Shown here in pieces: positions 16,841 through 24,592 of a DNA stretch of 52,693 bases. The stretch's first letter is position 1. Every line of letters begins with the position of its first letter. Source of the DNA: Tsukamurella conjunctivitidis (GTDB lineage Bacteria > Actinomycetota > Actinomycetes > Mycobacteriales > Mycobacteriaceae); NCBI RefSeq assembly GCF_007858475.1, contig NZ_VIGX01000024.1, forward strand, positions 1 to 52,693. The letters are read 5' to 3'. The notes under the pieces are model-generated. The model was not told the origin of the DNA, ran no database searches, and worked only from the letters and a program-made list of their open reading frames with translations. Both the position numbers and the translations under genes were made by a program.

Positions 16841-17284
16841 AGATCCGCTCCTCACATCCGTTCGCCGCGATGAGACCCGGATGCGACGTTCCCACTGGGT
16901 CGGAATCGACAAATCTACATATTGCAGTTGCGAATATCCAATTCCGTGAGCTTCGTCTCATGCGGTGACCGCACTCGCGCGCGCACCGCCGCACCGGTCG
17001 GCGCGGCAGCACTGCCGGCGGCCGTCGGATCGGGCCGCGGAGCACGCGCTCGGTACACCGTCTCCGCTGTTCACGGCGCATGATTCCGCATTCCGGTCCG
17101 GTCTCGCCCGCGCTCGCGATCCCGGTGTGCCGGAGTCGCCGAGCAGCGGAGTACGAGCGGCCGCCGGTTGCCACGGTAGACCGCCGACATTGCAATCGCA
17201 AGATGATTGGCCGTTTGCAACCAGAAAAGATGTGAGGTCTATGCTCAATCCTTGAAGCCCCGTCGAGAGGTACGGAATACACCC
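16841..17284. promoter_or_regulatory. Divergent intergenic region of the polysaccharide locus
   Basis: 444 bp between the divergent sugar transferase and C-methyltransferase genes, unusually AT-rich around 16905-16950 and 17185-17245. On the minus strand TAGATT (16917-16912) can serve as a -10 for the transferase. On the plus strand TTGCAA (17215-17220) and TATGCT (17240-17245), 19 bp apart, could be a promoter for the methyltransferase, with GAGAGG about 17 nt before its ATG. The octamer TTGTCGAT occurs at both candidate starts of the transferase (16912 and 16840). No gene seen here. Confidence 0.5.
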
Positions 17285-18532
17285 ATGAAATGCCGTCTCT
17301 GCGGCTCGCCGCAGCTGCGAAGTGTGGTCGACCTCGGCGCCACGCCCCCCTGTGAGTTGTTCCTCACGGAGGCGGAGCTGGACGGGCCCGAACCCACCTA
17401 CCCGTTGCACCTGCGCATCTGCGAGGACTGCCTGCTGCTCCAGATCCCGGCACTGATCCTCCCGGAGGAGACCTTCTCCGAGTACGCCTACTTCTCGTCG
17501 TACTCGGCCAGCTGGGTCGAGCACGCCCGGCGGTTCGTGTCCGACTCGATCGAGCGCCTGGCACTCGACGGCGACAGCCTCGTCGTCGAGGTCGCCAGCA
17601 ACGACGGGTACCTGTTGCAGCACGCCGTCGCCGCCGGGGTGCCCTGCCTCGGCATCGAACCCTCGGTCAACGTCGGGCAGGCCGCCCGCGACCGCGGTGT
17701 TCCGACGGTGACCGCCTTCCTCGGCCCGGAGACCGCCGCGCAGGTCCGCGCCGAGCACGGCCCCGCCGACCTGGTGGTCGCGAACAACGTCTACGCCCAC
17801 ATCCCCGACCTGCTGGGCTTCACCCAGGGGTTGCGCGGACTCCTCGCCGACGACGGCTGGCTGAGCATCGAGGTGCACCACGCGCTGGCGCTCGTCGCCG
17901 AGGGCCAGTTCGACACGATCTACCACGAGCACTTCCAGTACTACACCGTGCTCAGCGCGCAGCGGGCCCTCGCGACCGCGGGCCTGACGGTGGTCGACGT
18001 CGAGCTCATCCCCACCCACGGCGGCTCCATCCGCGTCTGGGCCCGCCCCGACGGAGTGGCGCAGGCACCGTCGGACCGGGTGCGCGAGGTCCTGCGGATC
18101 GAGGAGGAGGCCGGGCTGCACGCACTCTCCGGCTACACCGGCATGCAGTCGCTGGCCGACCGAGCCCGGCAGGACCTGCTCCGCTTCCTGCTCGAGTGCC
18201 GCGCCGCCGGTAAGCGCGTGGCCGGCTACGGCGCCCCGGGCAAGGGCAACACCCTGCTCAACTACTGCGGCATCCGCCCGGACCTGCTCGAGTACACCGT
18301 GGACCGCAACCCGTACAAGCACGGCCGGTTCACGCCCGGTACGCGCATTCCGATCCACGCGCCCGAACGCCTCGACGCCGACCGCCCCGACGTGGTCGTC
18401 GTGCTGCCCTGGAACCTCGAGACCGAGATCACCGAGCAGCTGCGCCCCCTGATCGAACAGGGCACCGAGGTGGTCTACCCGATGCCCCAGTTGCACACCG
18501 CGCGGCCGGTCGCCGCCACCACGGAGGTCTGA
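17285..18532 (+). CDS. NDP-sugar C-methyltransferase (TcaB9/TylCIII-type, zinc + SAM)
   Basis: 415 aa with the three-part layout of sugar C-methyltransferases: an N-terminal zinc knuckle (C3, C6, C46, C49), a SAM-binding Rossmann domain (E102-VASNDG motif) and a C-terminal Rossmann-like domain (VAGYGAPGKGNTLLNYCG). The catalytic block YHEH (Y213, E215, H216), which acts on the keto-sugar in TcaB9-type enzymes, is intact. It probably adds a methyl branch to a nucleotide-activated keto-sugar. ATG 17285 is where the zinc-binding N-terminus starts. The next gene follows after 3 bp. A diverged paralogue lies at 21556-22659. Confidence 0.88.
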   Translation: MKCRLCGSPQLRSVVDLGATPPCELFLTEAELDGPEPTYPLHLRICEDCLLLQIPALILPEETFSEYAYFSSYSASWVEHARRFVSDSIERLALDGDSLVVEVASNDGYLLQHAVAAGVPCLGIEPSVNVGQAARDRGVPTVTAFLGPETAAQVRAEHGPADLVVANNVYAHIPDLLGFTQGLRGLLADDGWLSIEVHHALALVAEGQFDTIYHEHFQYYTVLSAQRALATAGLTVVDVELIPTHGGSIRVWARPDGVAQAPSDRVREVLRIEEEAGLHALSGYTGMQSLADRARQDLLRFLLECRAAGKRVAGYGAPGKGNTLLNYCGIRPDLLEYTVDRNPYKHGRFTPGTRIPIHAPERLDADRPDVVVVLPWNLETEITEQLRPLIEQGTEVVYPMPQLHTARPVAATTEV

Positions 18533-18535
18533 GCG

Positions 18536-19318
18536 ATGAAGGTTGTCCTGTTCTGCGGCGGCTACGGCATGCGCATGCGCAACACCGCCGACGACATGGT
18601 GCCCAAGCCCATGCAGCTCGTGGGCCCGCGCCCGCTGATCTGGCACGTGATGCGGTACTACGCCCACTTCGGCCACACCGACTTCATCCTGTGCCTGGGC
18701 TACGGTGCCCAGCACATCAAGAATTACTTCCTCAACTACCGCGAGACCGAGTCGAACGACTTCGTCATCCGGGGAGGTGAGGTGGAGCTGCTCGGCGCCG
18801 ACATGCGCGACTGGTCCATCACCTTCGTCGACACGGGACTGGAGTCCGCGATCGGCGAGCGCCTCCGGCGCGTGCGCCCCTACCTCGGCGACGACGAGTA
18901 CTTCCTCGCGAACTACGCCGATGTGCTCAGCGATGCCCCGATGAACACCATCATCGACCGTGTCCGGGAGACCGGCTCCGCCGCGTCGATGCTGCTGGTA
19001 CCGCCGCAGTCCTCGTTCCACTGCGTGGACGTGGACGGCGACGACAAGGTCACCGGCATCACGCCCGTCTCCGAGTTCCCGATCTGGGAGAACGGCGGCT
19101 ACTTCGTGCTCACCCAGCAGGTGTTCGACCACCTGCCGCCCGGCGGCGACCTGGTGGCCGACGCCTGCACCGCCCTGTCGAAGCAGGGGAAGCTGCTGGG
19201 CTACAAGCACAGTGGTTTCTGGAAGCCCGCCGACACGTTCAAGGAGCGGGCCGATCTCGACGCCGGCTACGCCCGCGGTGACCGTCCCTGGATGGTCTGG
19301 AAGGACCCGGTCGGATGA
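18536..19318 (+). CDS. Sugar-phosphate nucleotidyltransferase (glucose-1-phosphate cytidylyltransferase-like)
   Basis: 260 aa, matching RfbF-type enzymes in length. The N-terminal nucleotide-binding loop reads FCGGYGMRMRN, followed by KPMQLVGPRPLIWHVMRYYAHFGHTDFILCLGY, the pattern of glucose-1-phosphate cytidylyltransferase. FLANYADVLSD carries the catalytic-site aspartate region, and ENGGYFVL the sugar-binding part. It likely makes the CDP- or dTDP-sugar used by the methyltransferase and epimerase around it. The base specificity cannot be read from motifs alone. Overlaps the PIG-L gene by 4 bp. Confidence 0.87.
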   Translation: MKVVLFCGGYGMRMRNTADDMVPKPMQLVGPRPLIWHVMRYYAHFGHTDFILCLGYGAQHIKNYFLNYRETESNDFVIRGGEVELLGADMRDWSITFVDTGLESAIGERLRRVRPYLGDDEYFLANYADVLSDAPMNTIIDRVRETGSAASMLLVPPQSSFHCVDVDGDDKVTGITPVSEFPIWENGGYFVLTQQVFDHLPPGGDLVADACTALSKQGKLLGYKHSGFWKPADTFKERADLDAGYARGDRPWMVWKDPVG

Positions 19319-19968
19319 TCGGGCTGTCCGCCGGCCGGATCTCGGAGATCGCGGTGCTCGGGGCGCATTGCGACGACATCGCGATCGGCATGGGCGGAAC
19401 GCTGCTCCAGCTGGCGGAGGCCAACCCTGGGCTCCGGGTCCGGGCGTTCGTCGGCAGCGGCGCGGGCACGCCCCGTGAGGCCGAGGAGCGCGCGGCGCTC
19501 GCCGCCTTCGCGCCCGAGGCGGAGCTGCACATCACCGTCCTGGACCTGCCCGACGGCCGCGCACCCGCGCACTGGCAGCGCGAGAAGTCCCTCCTGGCGC
19601 AGTTCAAGCGGTCCGCGTCACCCGATATCGTGTTCGCTCCGCACCGCGGCGACGCGCATCAGGATCACCGCCAGCTCGCGGAACTGGTGCCGCAGGAGTT
19701 CCGGGACCACCTGATCCTCGGCTACGAGATCCTCAAGTGGGAGACCGACACCCCGCGGCCGACCGTCTTCAATCCGCTCTCGGCGTACGCCGCGATGGCG
19801 AAGACCCGGCTGCTGACGGAGCACTACCCCTCACAGGTGGACCACGACTGGTTCGACGACGAGTCCTTCCTCGGCCTGGCCCGGCTGCGCGGTATCCAGT
19901 GCCGCGCCACCTACGCCGAGGGTTTCATGCTGGAAAAAGCGATCGTAGATCTCGGAGGAAATCGATGA
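19315..19968 (+). CDS. PIG-L family N-deacetylase
   Basis: 217 aa. Zinc-binding motifs of the LmbE/PIG-L family are present: AHCDD near residues 18-22 (usual form AHPDD) and HRGDAHQDH near 107-115. The family removes N-acetyl groups from amino sugars or related substrates. Its place between a nucleotidyltransferase and an epimerase suggests it deacetylates an activated amino sugar or a lipid-linked intermediate of this polysaccharide. ATG 19315 overlaps the upstream stop, and its stop overlaps the epimerase ATG. A good SD (GGAGG) for the epimerase lies in its last codons. Confidence 0.87.
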   Translation: MIGLSAGRISEIAVLGAHCDDIAIGMGGTLLQLAEANPGLRVRAFVGSGAGTPREAEERAALAAFAPEAELHITVLDLPDGRAPAHWQREKSLLAQFKRSASPDIVFAPHRGDAHQDHRQLAELVPQEFRDHLILGYEILKWETDTPRPTVFNPLSAYAAMAKTRLLTEHYPSQVDHDWFDDESFLGLARLRGIQCRATYAEGFMLEKAIVDLGGNR

Positions 19969-20981
19969 AGGTCCTGCTCACGGGGAGCCAGGGGTACCTG
20001 GGAACGGTCATGGCGCCCATCCTGCGCGCCGCGGGGCACGAGGTGACCGGCCTCGACTCCGGGCTCTTCGCCGACCGGGTGCTCGGGCCCGCGGTGACCG
20101 ATCCGCCGACCATCACCACCGACCTGCGCGACGTCACGGTCGAGGAGCTGCAGGGCTTCGACGCGGTGATCCACCTCGCGGCCCTGTCCAACGACCCGCT
20201 GGGCTCGCTGGCGCCGGAGATCACGTACGACATCAACCACGCCGCGTCGAGCCGCCTCGCGCGGCTGGCGAAGGAGGCGGGCGTCGCCCGATTCCTGTAC
20301 GCATCCACGTGTTCGGTGTACGGCGCGGCCGGCGACGGTCTCGTCGACGAGGAGGCCCCGCTCAACCCGATCACGCCCTACGCGATCAGCAAGGTGCGGG
20401 TCGAGGACGACGCCGCCGCCCTCGCGGACGCCGACTTCACGCCCGTCTTCCTGCGCAACGCCACCGCCTTCGGCTTCTCACCGCGCCTGCGCGCCGACAT
20501 CGTGCTGAACAACTTGATGGGTTACGCCGTGCTCACGGGCGAGGTGCTCGTGCTCTCCGACGGGACGCCGTGGCGCCCGCTCGTCCACGCGCAGGACATC
20601 GCCCACGCCTTCGCCGCGTGCCTCACCGCACCGAAGGAGACGATCTCGGGGCGCGCGTACAACATCGGTACCGAGCGCAACAACGTGACCGTCGCCGAGA
20701 TCGCGCAGGCCGTGGTCGACGTGGTGCCCGGCGCCGCCGTCCGGATCACCGGCGAGGCCGGCAACGACCCCCGCTCGTACCGGGTCGACTTCTCCCGCGC
20801 CCGTGACGAACTCGGCTTCGAGGCGCAGTGGACGGTGGCGGACGGCGCGGCCGAGCTGCACCGGGCCTACACCGAGTACGGGCTCTCGGAGCGCGCCTTC
20901 CACGACGACTTCACGCGCCTCGCCGTGCTCAAGGACCTGCAGGCCCGGGGCACCCTCGACGAGTCGATGCGCCGGCGATGA
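19965..20981 (+). CDS. NAD-dependent nucleotide-sugar epimerase/dehydratase (extended SDR)
   Basis: 338 aa. N-terminal NAD-binding motif TGSQGYLG (residues 6-13), STCSVYG with the catalytic serine or threonine region, and YAISK as YxxxK. The RPLVHAQDIAHAF and NIGTERNNVTVAEIA segments are typical of UDP/dTDP/CDP-sugar epimerases. It acts on a nucleotide sugar made by the neighbouring enzymes. It ends 5 bp from the stop of the convergent RmlC-like gene, and no terminator is visible between them. Confidence 0.88.
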   Translation: MKVLLTGSQGYLGTVMAPILRAAGHEVTGLDSGLFADRVLGPAVTDPPTITTDLRDVTVEELQGFDAVIHLAALSNDPLGSLAPEITYDINHAASSRLARLAKEAGVARFLYASTCSVYGAAGDGLVDEEAPLNPITPYAISKVRVEDDAAALADADFTPVFLRNATAFGFSPRLRADIVLNNLMGYAVLTGEVLVLSDGTPWRPLVHAQDIAHAFAACLTAPKETISGRAYNIGTERNNVTVAEIAQAVVDVVPGAAVRITGEAGNDPRSYRVDFSRARDELGFEAQWTVADGAAELHRAYTEYGLSERAFHDDFTRLAVLKDLQARGTLDESMRRR

Positions 20982-20986
20982 GCCGC

Positions 20987-21541
20987 TCAGCCCAGGCGGG
21001 ACCGCAGGTCCGCCCAGGAGCCGGCGGCCCGGTCGCGCGCCGAGACGATCGTGGCGGCCAGCGGCCACTGCAGCGCCAGCTCCGGATCGGCGTGGTGCAC
21101 CGCGAGATCCTCGGCGGGGTCGTGCGGGCGGTCGATCCGGTAGCAGACGTCCGCGACGTCGGTCAGCGCCTGGAAGCCGTGGAGGAAGCCCGGCGGCACG
21201 TACAGGGTGCGGAACGCCTCGTCGTCCAGCCGGAAGGCCTGGCTCCGGCCGAAGGTCGGCGAGTACGGGCGCGCGTCCACGAGCACGTCGTGCACGGCAC
21301 CGTGGGCGCAGCGGACCAGCTTCGCCTCGCCGCGACCCGAGCGGCCGTGCATCCCCCGGAGCACGCCCCGCACCGAGCGGGACTGCGAGTCCTGCACGAA
21401 TCGCGCTGCGGCGCCGGGCTCGCCGAGGTACTCGTCGAAGATCTCCGCATCGAAGGTCCGGGTGAACAGGCCCCGGTCGTCGGCGTGCGGGGTGGGGACC
21501 AGCAGCAGGACGTCGGCCAGGTCGGTCTGCTCGATGCGCAT
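20987..21541 (-). CDS. dTDP-4-dehydrorhamnose 3,5-epimerase-like cupin (RmlC family)
   Basis: 184 aa, normal RmlC length. Recognised by SRSVRGVLRGMHGRS (with the catalytic His of RGxH), AKLVRCAHGAVHDVLVD, PTFGRSQ, and VPPGFLHGFQALTD. The Tyr-rich segment that usually reads YKxxxYYxPxxE is here YRIDRPHDPAED, so the YY pair is missing. It could be a 3- or 5-epimerase or a related cupin isomerase rather than a true RmlC. No other rml genes are in the window. Its ATG is only 14 bp from the divergent start of the second methyltransferase-like gene. Confidence 0.82.
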   Translation of the reverse strand: MRIEQTDLADVLLLVPTPHADDRGLFTRTFDAEIFDEYLGEPGAAARFVQDSQSRSVRGVLRGMHGRSGRGEAKLVRCAHGAVHDVLVDARPYSPTFGRSQAFRLDDEAFRTLYVPPGFLHGFQALTDVADVCYRIDRPHDPAEDLAVHHADPELALQWPLAATIVSARDRAAGSWADLRSRLG

Positions 21542-21555
21542 GGGGACATGCTGCC

Positions 21556-22659
21556 ATGAGACATGCGCGTGCGTGCCGCGGCTGCGGCTCCGTCAAGCTC
21601 ACCCGGGTACTGGACCTGGGCCGGGTTCCCGCGGCGGACTTCTTCCCGCCGGCCGGGTCCCCGGTCGACCCGGGCGAGTCCAGTCATCCCCTCGCCATGG
21701 ACCTTTGCGCGGCGTGCGGACTCGCCCAGCTCGCCGACGACGACACCGTGGCGGACGAGCCCCGCGGCGTGGAGCCGCGGGCGTTGCGCGAACAGGCCGC
21801 GGACGCGGTGGCGCGCGTGGCCGAGGCGGGCCTCCTCCGCGGTACGACGGTGCGCGAGTTCGGCAGCCCGCACGGCGGTACCTGGCTGCCGCTCCTCGCC
21901 GACCGGGGCTTCCGGGAGGCGGCGGGGGCGGCCGACGTCGTGCTGGACAGCTTCGGGATCATGCACGAACCGGACCAACACGCCGCCTTCGCGGCGCGCG
22001 CTGCTGCGGTCGCGCCCGGCGGGGTGCTGCTGCTGCAGTACCAGCCGCTCGGCGGCATCGTCGAACACCTGCAGTGGACGGCGTTGCGGCACGGTCACTT
22101 CGGCTACTACACGCTGACCGCGCTGCTGCGGCTGCTCGCCGCGGCCGGCCTGGAGCCCGTGCGTGCCTTCGAATTCGACCTGTACGGGGGCACCGTGCTG
22201 CTCGCGGTGCGGCACGCGGGCGCGGCCGACGTGGTGCCGGGACCGGGCACCGCCGACCCGACGGTCCGCCGGATCCTCGCGGCGGAGGCCGAGGCGGGCC
22301 TCGGCACCCCGGCGGGCGTGCGCGCCCTCAGCGCGGCCCCCGCCGATCAGGCCCGCGCCCTCCGGGAGTGGGCGCAGCGGCACGCCGCCGCGGGACGCAC
22401 CGTCGCCGCCTACGGCGCCGCCTCCCGCGCCGTCGCCCTCTTCGCGCTCGCCGGCCTCGACACGGCACTGGTCACGTGCGTGGCCGACGCGTCGCCGTCG
22501 AAACAGGGGCGCCGCATGCCCGGCACCGACATCCCGATCGTCGCGCCCGACCACCTCGGCACGCTCGACGGACCCGTCCTGCTGACCCTGCCCGACCTGC
22601 ACGACGAGGTGCTCGAGGCGTGGCCGGCCCTCCGCGGAAGACTGGTGACCCAGCCATGA
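21556..22659 (+). CDS. C-methyltransferase-like protein with lost catalytic residues
   Basis: 367 aa paralogue of the enzyme at 17285. The zinc knuckle is kept (C7, C10, C51, C54), as is the C-terminal domain (VAAYGAASRAVALFALAG... IPIVAPDHL). The SAM motif E-x-A-S-N-D-G is E-F-G-S-P-H-G, and the catalytic YHEH block reads R178-H-G180-H, so the Tyr and Glu needed for catalysis in TcaB9-type enzymes are gone. It is also about 48 residues shorter. It may be a non-methylating binding partner, or catalyse a different step. Overlaps the next gene by 4 bp (ATGA), so it is coupled to the aminomutase-like enzyme. Confidence 0.8.
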   Translation: MRHARACRGCGSVKLTRVLDLGRVPAADFFPPAGSPVDPGESSHPLAMDLCAACGLAQLADDDTVADEPRGVEPRALREQAADAVARVAEAGLLRGTTVREFGSPHGGTWLPLLADRGFREAAGAADVVLDSFGIMHEPDQHAAFAARAAAVAPGGVLLLQYQPLGGIVEHLQWTALRHGHFGYYTLTALLRLLAAAGLEPVRAFEFDLYGGTVLLAVRHAGAADVVPGPGTADPTVRRILAAEAEAGLGTPAGVRALSAAPADQARALREWAQRHAAAGRTVAAYGAASRAVALFALAGLDTALVTCVADASPSKQGRRMPGTDIPIVAPDHLGTLDGPVLLTLPDLHDEVLEAWPALRGRLVTQP

Positions 22660-23996
22660 CCGAACCCGATTTCACCCGCTCCCGGGCCCTGCAGGGCCGC
22701 CTGCACCACCTGGTGCCCGGCGGCGCCCACACCTACGCCCGCGGCGCCGACCAGTACCCCGAGTACATGCCGCCCGTCCTCACGCGCGGCCGGGGAGCGC
22801 GGGTCTGGGACGCCGACGGCAACGAGTACATCGAATACGGCATGGGCCTGCGCGCCGTGACCCTCGGCCACGCGTACCCGCCGGTCGTCGAGGCCGTACG
22901 GGCGTGCCTCGACGACGGCCTCAGCTTCAGCCGCCCCACGACCACCGAACTGGCCGCCGCCGAGGACTTCCTCGACCTCGTCCCCACCGCCGACATGGTG
23001 AAGTTCGGCAAGAACGGCTCCGACGCCACCACCGCGGCCCTGCGCCTCGCGCGCGCCGCCACGGGGCGCGACCTCGTGGCGGTGTGCGACCAGCCCTTCT
23101 TCTCCGTGGACGACTGGTTCATCGGCGCCACCGACATGGCCGCCGGGATCCCCTCGGCCAGCCGCGAACTCACCGTGCGCTTCCACTACAACAACGCGGA
23201 CTCCCTGCGCGCCCGGTTCACCGAGCATCCCGGCCGGATCGCGGCGGTCTTCCTCGAGGCCGCGACGGCGCTCGCCGAACCCGAGCCGGGATTCCTGGAG
23301 ACGGTGCGGGCGCTCTGCGACGAGCACGGCGCCCTGCTCGTGATCGACGAGATGATCACCGGCTTCCGGTGGTCGCCGCACGGCGCGCAGTCCGTGTACG
23401 GCGTGACGCCCGACCTCTCGTGCTGGGGCAAGGCGATGGGCAACGGCTTCCCCATCTCGGCGCTGGCGGGCAAGCGCGAGTACATGGAGCTCGGCGGCCT
23501 GAACACCGACGCCGAACGCGTCTTCCTCCTCTCCACGACGCACGGCCCGGAATCGGTCTCGCTCACCGCGTTCCGCGCCGTCGCGCGGGCCTACCGCGAG
23601 GGCGACCCGGTGGCCGCGATGGAGCGGGCCGGACGCCGCCTCGCCGACGGCGTGAACGCCGCCGCCGAGTCCGCCGGCGTCGGCGACGCGGTCCGCGCGA
23701 TCGGACGGCCCTCATGCCTGGTCTTCACCACCCGCGACGCCGAGGGCGCGCCGTCCCAGCCGTACCGGACCCTGTTCCTGCAGGAGCTCCTCCGCCGTGG
23801 CGTGCTCGGCCAGTCCTTCGTCATCTCCGCCGCGCACACCGACGACGACGTCGACCAGACCGTCGACGCCGTGGCACGCGCCCTCGTCCCGTACCGGAAG
23901 GCGCTGGAGGCGGGCACCGTCGACGGACTGCTCGAGGGACGACCCGTGGCGCCCGCGCTGCGCCGGACCGCCGCGCCACGGCGCCTGCCCGGGTAG
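22656..23996 (+). CDS. Glutamate-1-semialdehyde 2,1-aminomutase-like class III aminotransferase
   Basis: 446 aa PLP enzyme. Class III marks: GRGARVWDADGNEYIEYG, FGKNGSDATTAALRLARAATG, IDEMITGFRWSPHGAQ, and the PLP lysine K259 in CWGKAMGNGFPISALAG. Similarity to HemL is clear, but the location in a nucleotide-sugar cluster, coupled to a methyltransferase-like gene, argues against a heme role. It more likely aminates a keto-sugar or other surface-polymer precursor; this is inference. It converges on the gene at 24015 with 18 bp between. Confidence 0.85.
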   Translation: MTEPDFTRSRALQGRLHHLVPGGAHTYARGADQYPEYMPPVLTRGRGARVWDADGNEYIEYGMGLRAVTLGHAYPPVVEAVRACLDDGLSFSRPTTTELAAAEDFLDLVPTADMVKFGKNGSDATTAALRLARAATGRDLVAVCDQPFFSVDDWFIGATDMAAGIPSASRELTVRFHYNNADSLRARFTEHPGRIAAVFLEAATALAEPEPGFLETVRALCDEHGALLVIDEMITGFRWSPHGAQSVYGVTPDLSCWGKAMGNGFPISALAGKREYMELGGLNTDAERVFLLSTTHGPESVSLTAFRAVARAYREGDPVAAMERAGRRLADGVNAAAESAGVGDAVRAIGRPSCLVFTTRDAEGAPSQPYRTLFLQELLRRGVLGQSFVISAAHTDDDVDQTVDAVARALVPYRKALEAGTVDGLLEGRPVAPALRRTAAPRRLPG

Positions 23997-24014
23997 CGGG
24001 CGTCAGGGGAATCT

Positions 24015-24575
24015 TCAGGCTCGGAGAGTCGTGAACATCCGCGACTCGCCCGTCCCGTGGACCGGGGCGGCCCAGCCCTCGTCGACGAATCCTGCCGCGA
24101 CGAGCGCGGCACCCAGCGGATGCCCTTCGGGGATCGTCACACCCACGCGGCGGAGCTGCGGAGCCCGGTCGAGCAGGCGCGCCGCGATCGCAGCCAGCGG
24201 CACCGCCGCCGCTGCTCCCTCCGGAACAGCGCCGCGGGGGCTCAGATGCAGCTCGGCGCTGGCGGTGCCTTGGTCGATCCGGCAGAGGAGCGCCACCGGA
24301 GCACTGCCGGGCACGAGCACCGTCAGGCCCGTCAAGACGCCCTGCGCCCACGCCTCATCGGCTTCGGCGCTCGTCAGCCCGAGCCCGCGCGCGATCGCCG
24401 TGGCACCGGACCGCGCGAGGACGAGCACCGCGCCGGCGCCGGCCTCGATACGGGATCCCGGCGCGAGTGGAGACGCGATCTCGGTGCGCCGCACGGCAGC
24501 ACGCGACCTCCGAAGCCCGAGCCGCGCCGCGGCCGAGAACAGCGGAAGGGCGTCTGCGAAGCGAATACGAGTCAC
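24015..24575 (-). CDS. Hypothetical protein, possibly a degenerate GNAT fold
   Basis: 186 aa from GTG 24575. Alanine-rich, with a C-terminal stretch (LLDRAPQLRRVGVTIPEGHPLGAALVAAGFVDEGWAAPVHG) that reads like the end of a GNAT N-acyltransferase, where ligand-binding and GF-x-E elements occur. The acetyl-CoA loop (Q/RxxGxG/A) is not seen, so the family call is weak. It is transcribed from a shared leaderless promoter with the divergent glycosyltransferase at 24593, and this may make it part of the polysaccharide regulon. Confidence 0.6.
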   Translation of the reverse strand: MTRIRFADALPLFSAAARLGLRRSRAAVRRTEIASPLAPGSRIEAGAGAVLVLARSGATAIARGLGLTSAEADEAWAQGVLTGLTVLVPGSAPVALLCRIDQGTASAELHLSPRGAVPEGAAAAVPLAAIAARLLDRAPQLRRVGVTIPEGHPLGAALVAAGFVDEGWAAPVHGTGESRMFTTLRA

Positions 24576-24592
24576 CCCGATATTGTAGATGT
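24576..24592. promoter_or_regulatory. Symmetric bidirectional leaderless promoter
   Basis: Only 17 bp separate two divergent GTG starts (24575 minus, 24593 plus). The plus strand carries TATTGT at 24581-24586 and the minus strand TACAAT at 24587-24582, overlapping on the same bases. Each lies exactly 6 nt before its GTG. Both fit TANNNT, so both mRNAs would begin at the start codon. There is no room for SD sequences. Confidence 0.65.

Noticed and set aside
15278-16912. Long form of the sugar transferase from TTG 16912
   Set aside because: A -10-like TAGATT overlaps that codon, whereas TTG 16840 has AGGAG at proper spacing. Kept as an alternative only.
22656-23996. True heme-pathway HemL
   Set aside because: Sequence similarity exists, but no heme genes are nearby and the gene is coupled to a sugar methyltransferase-like gene.
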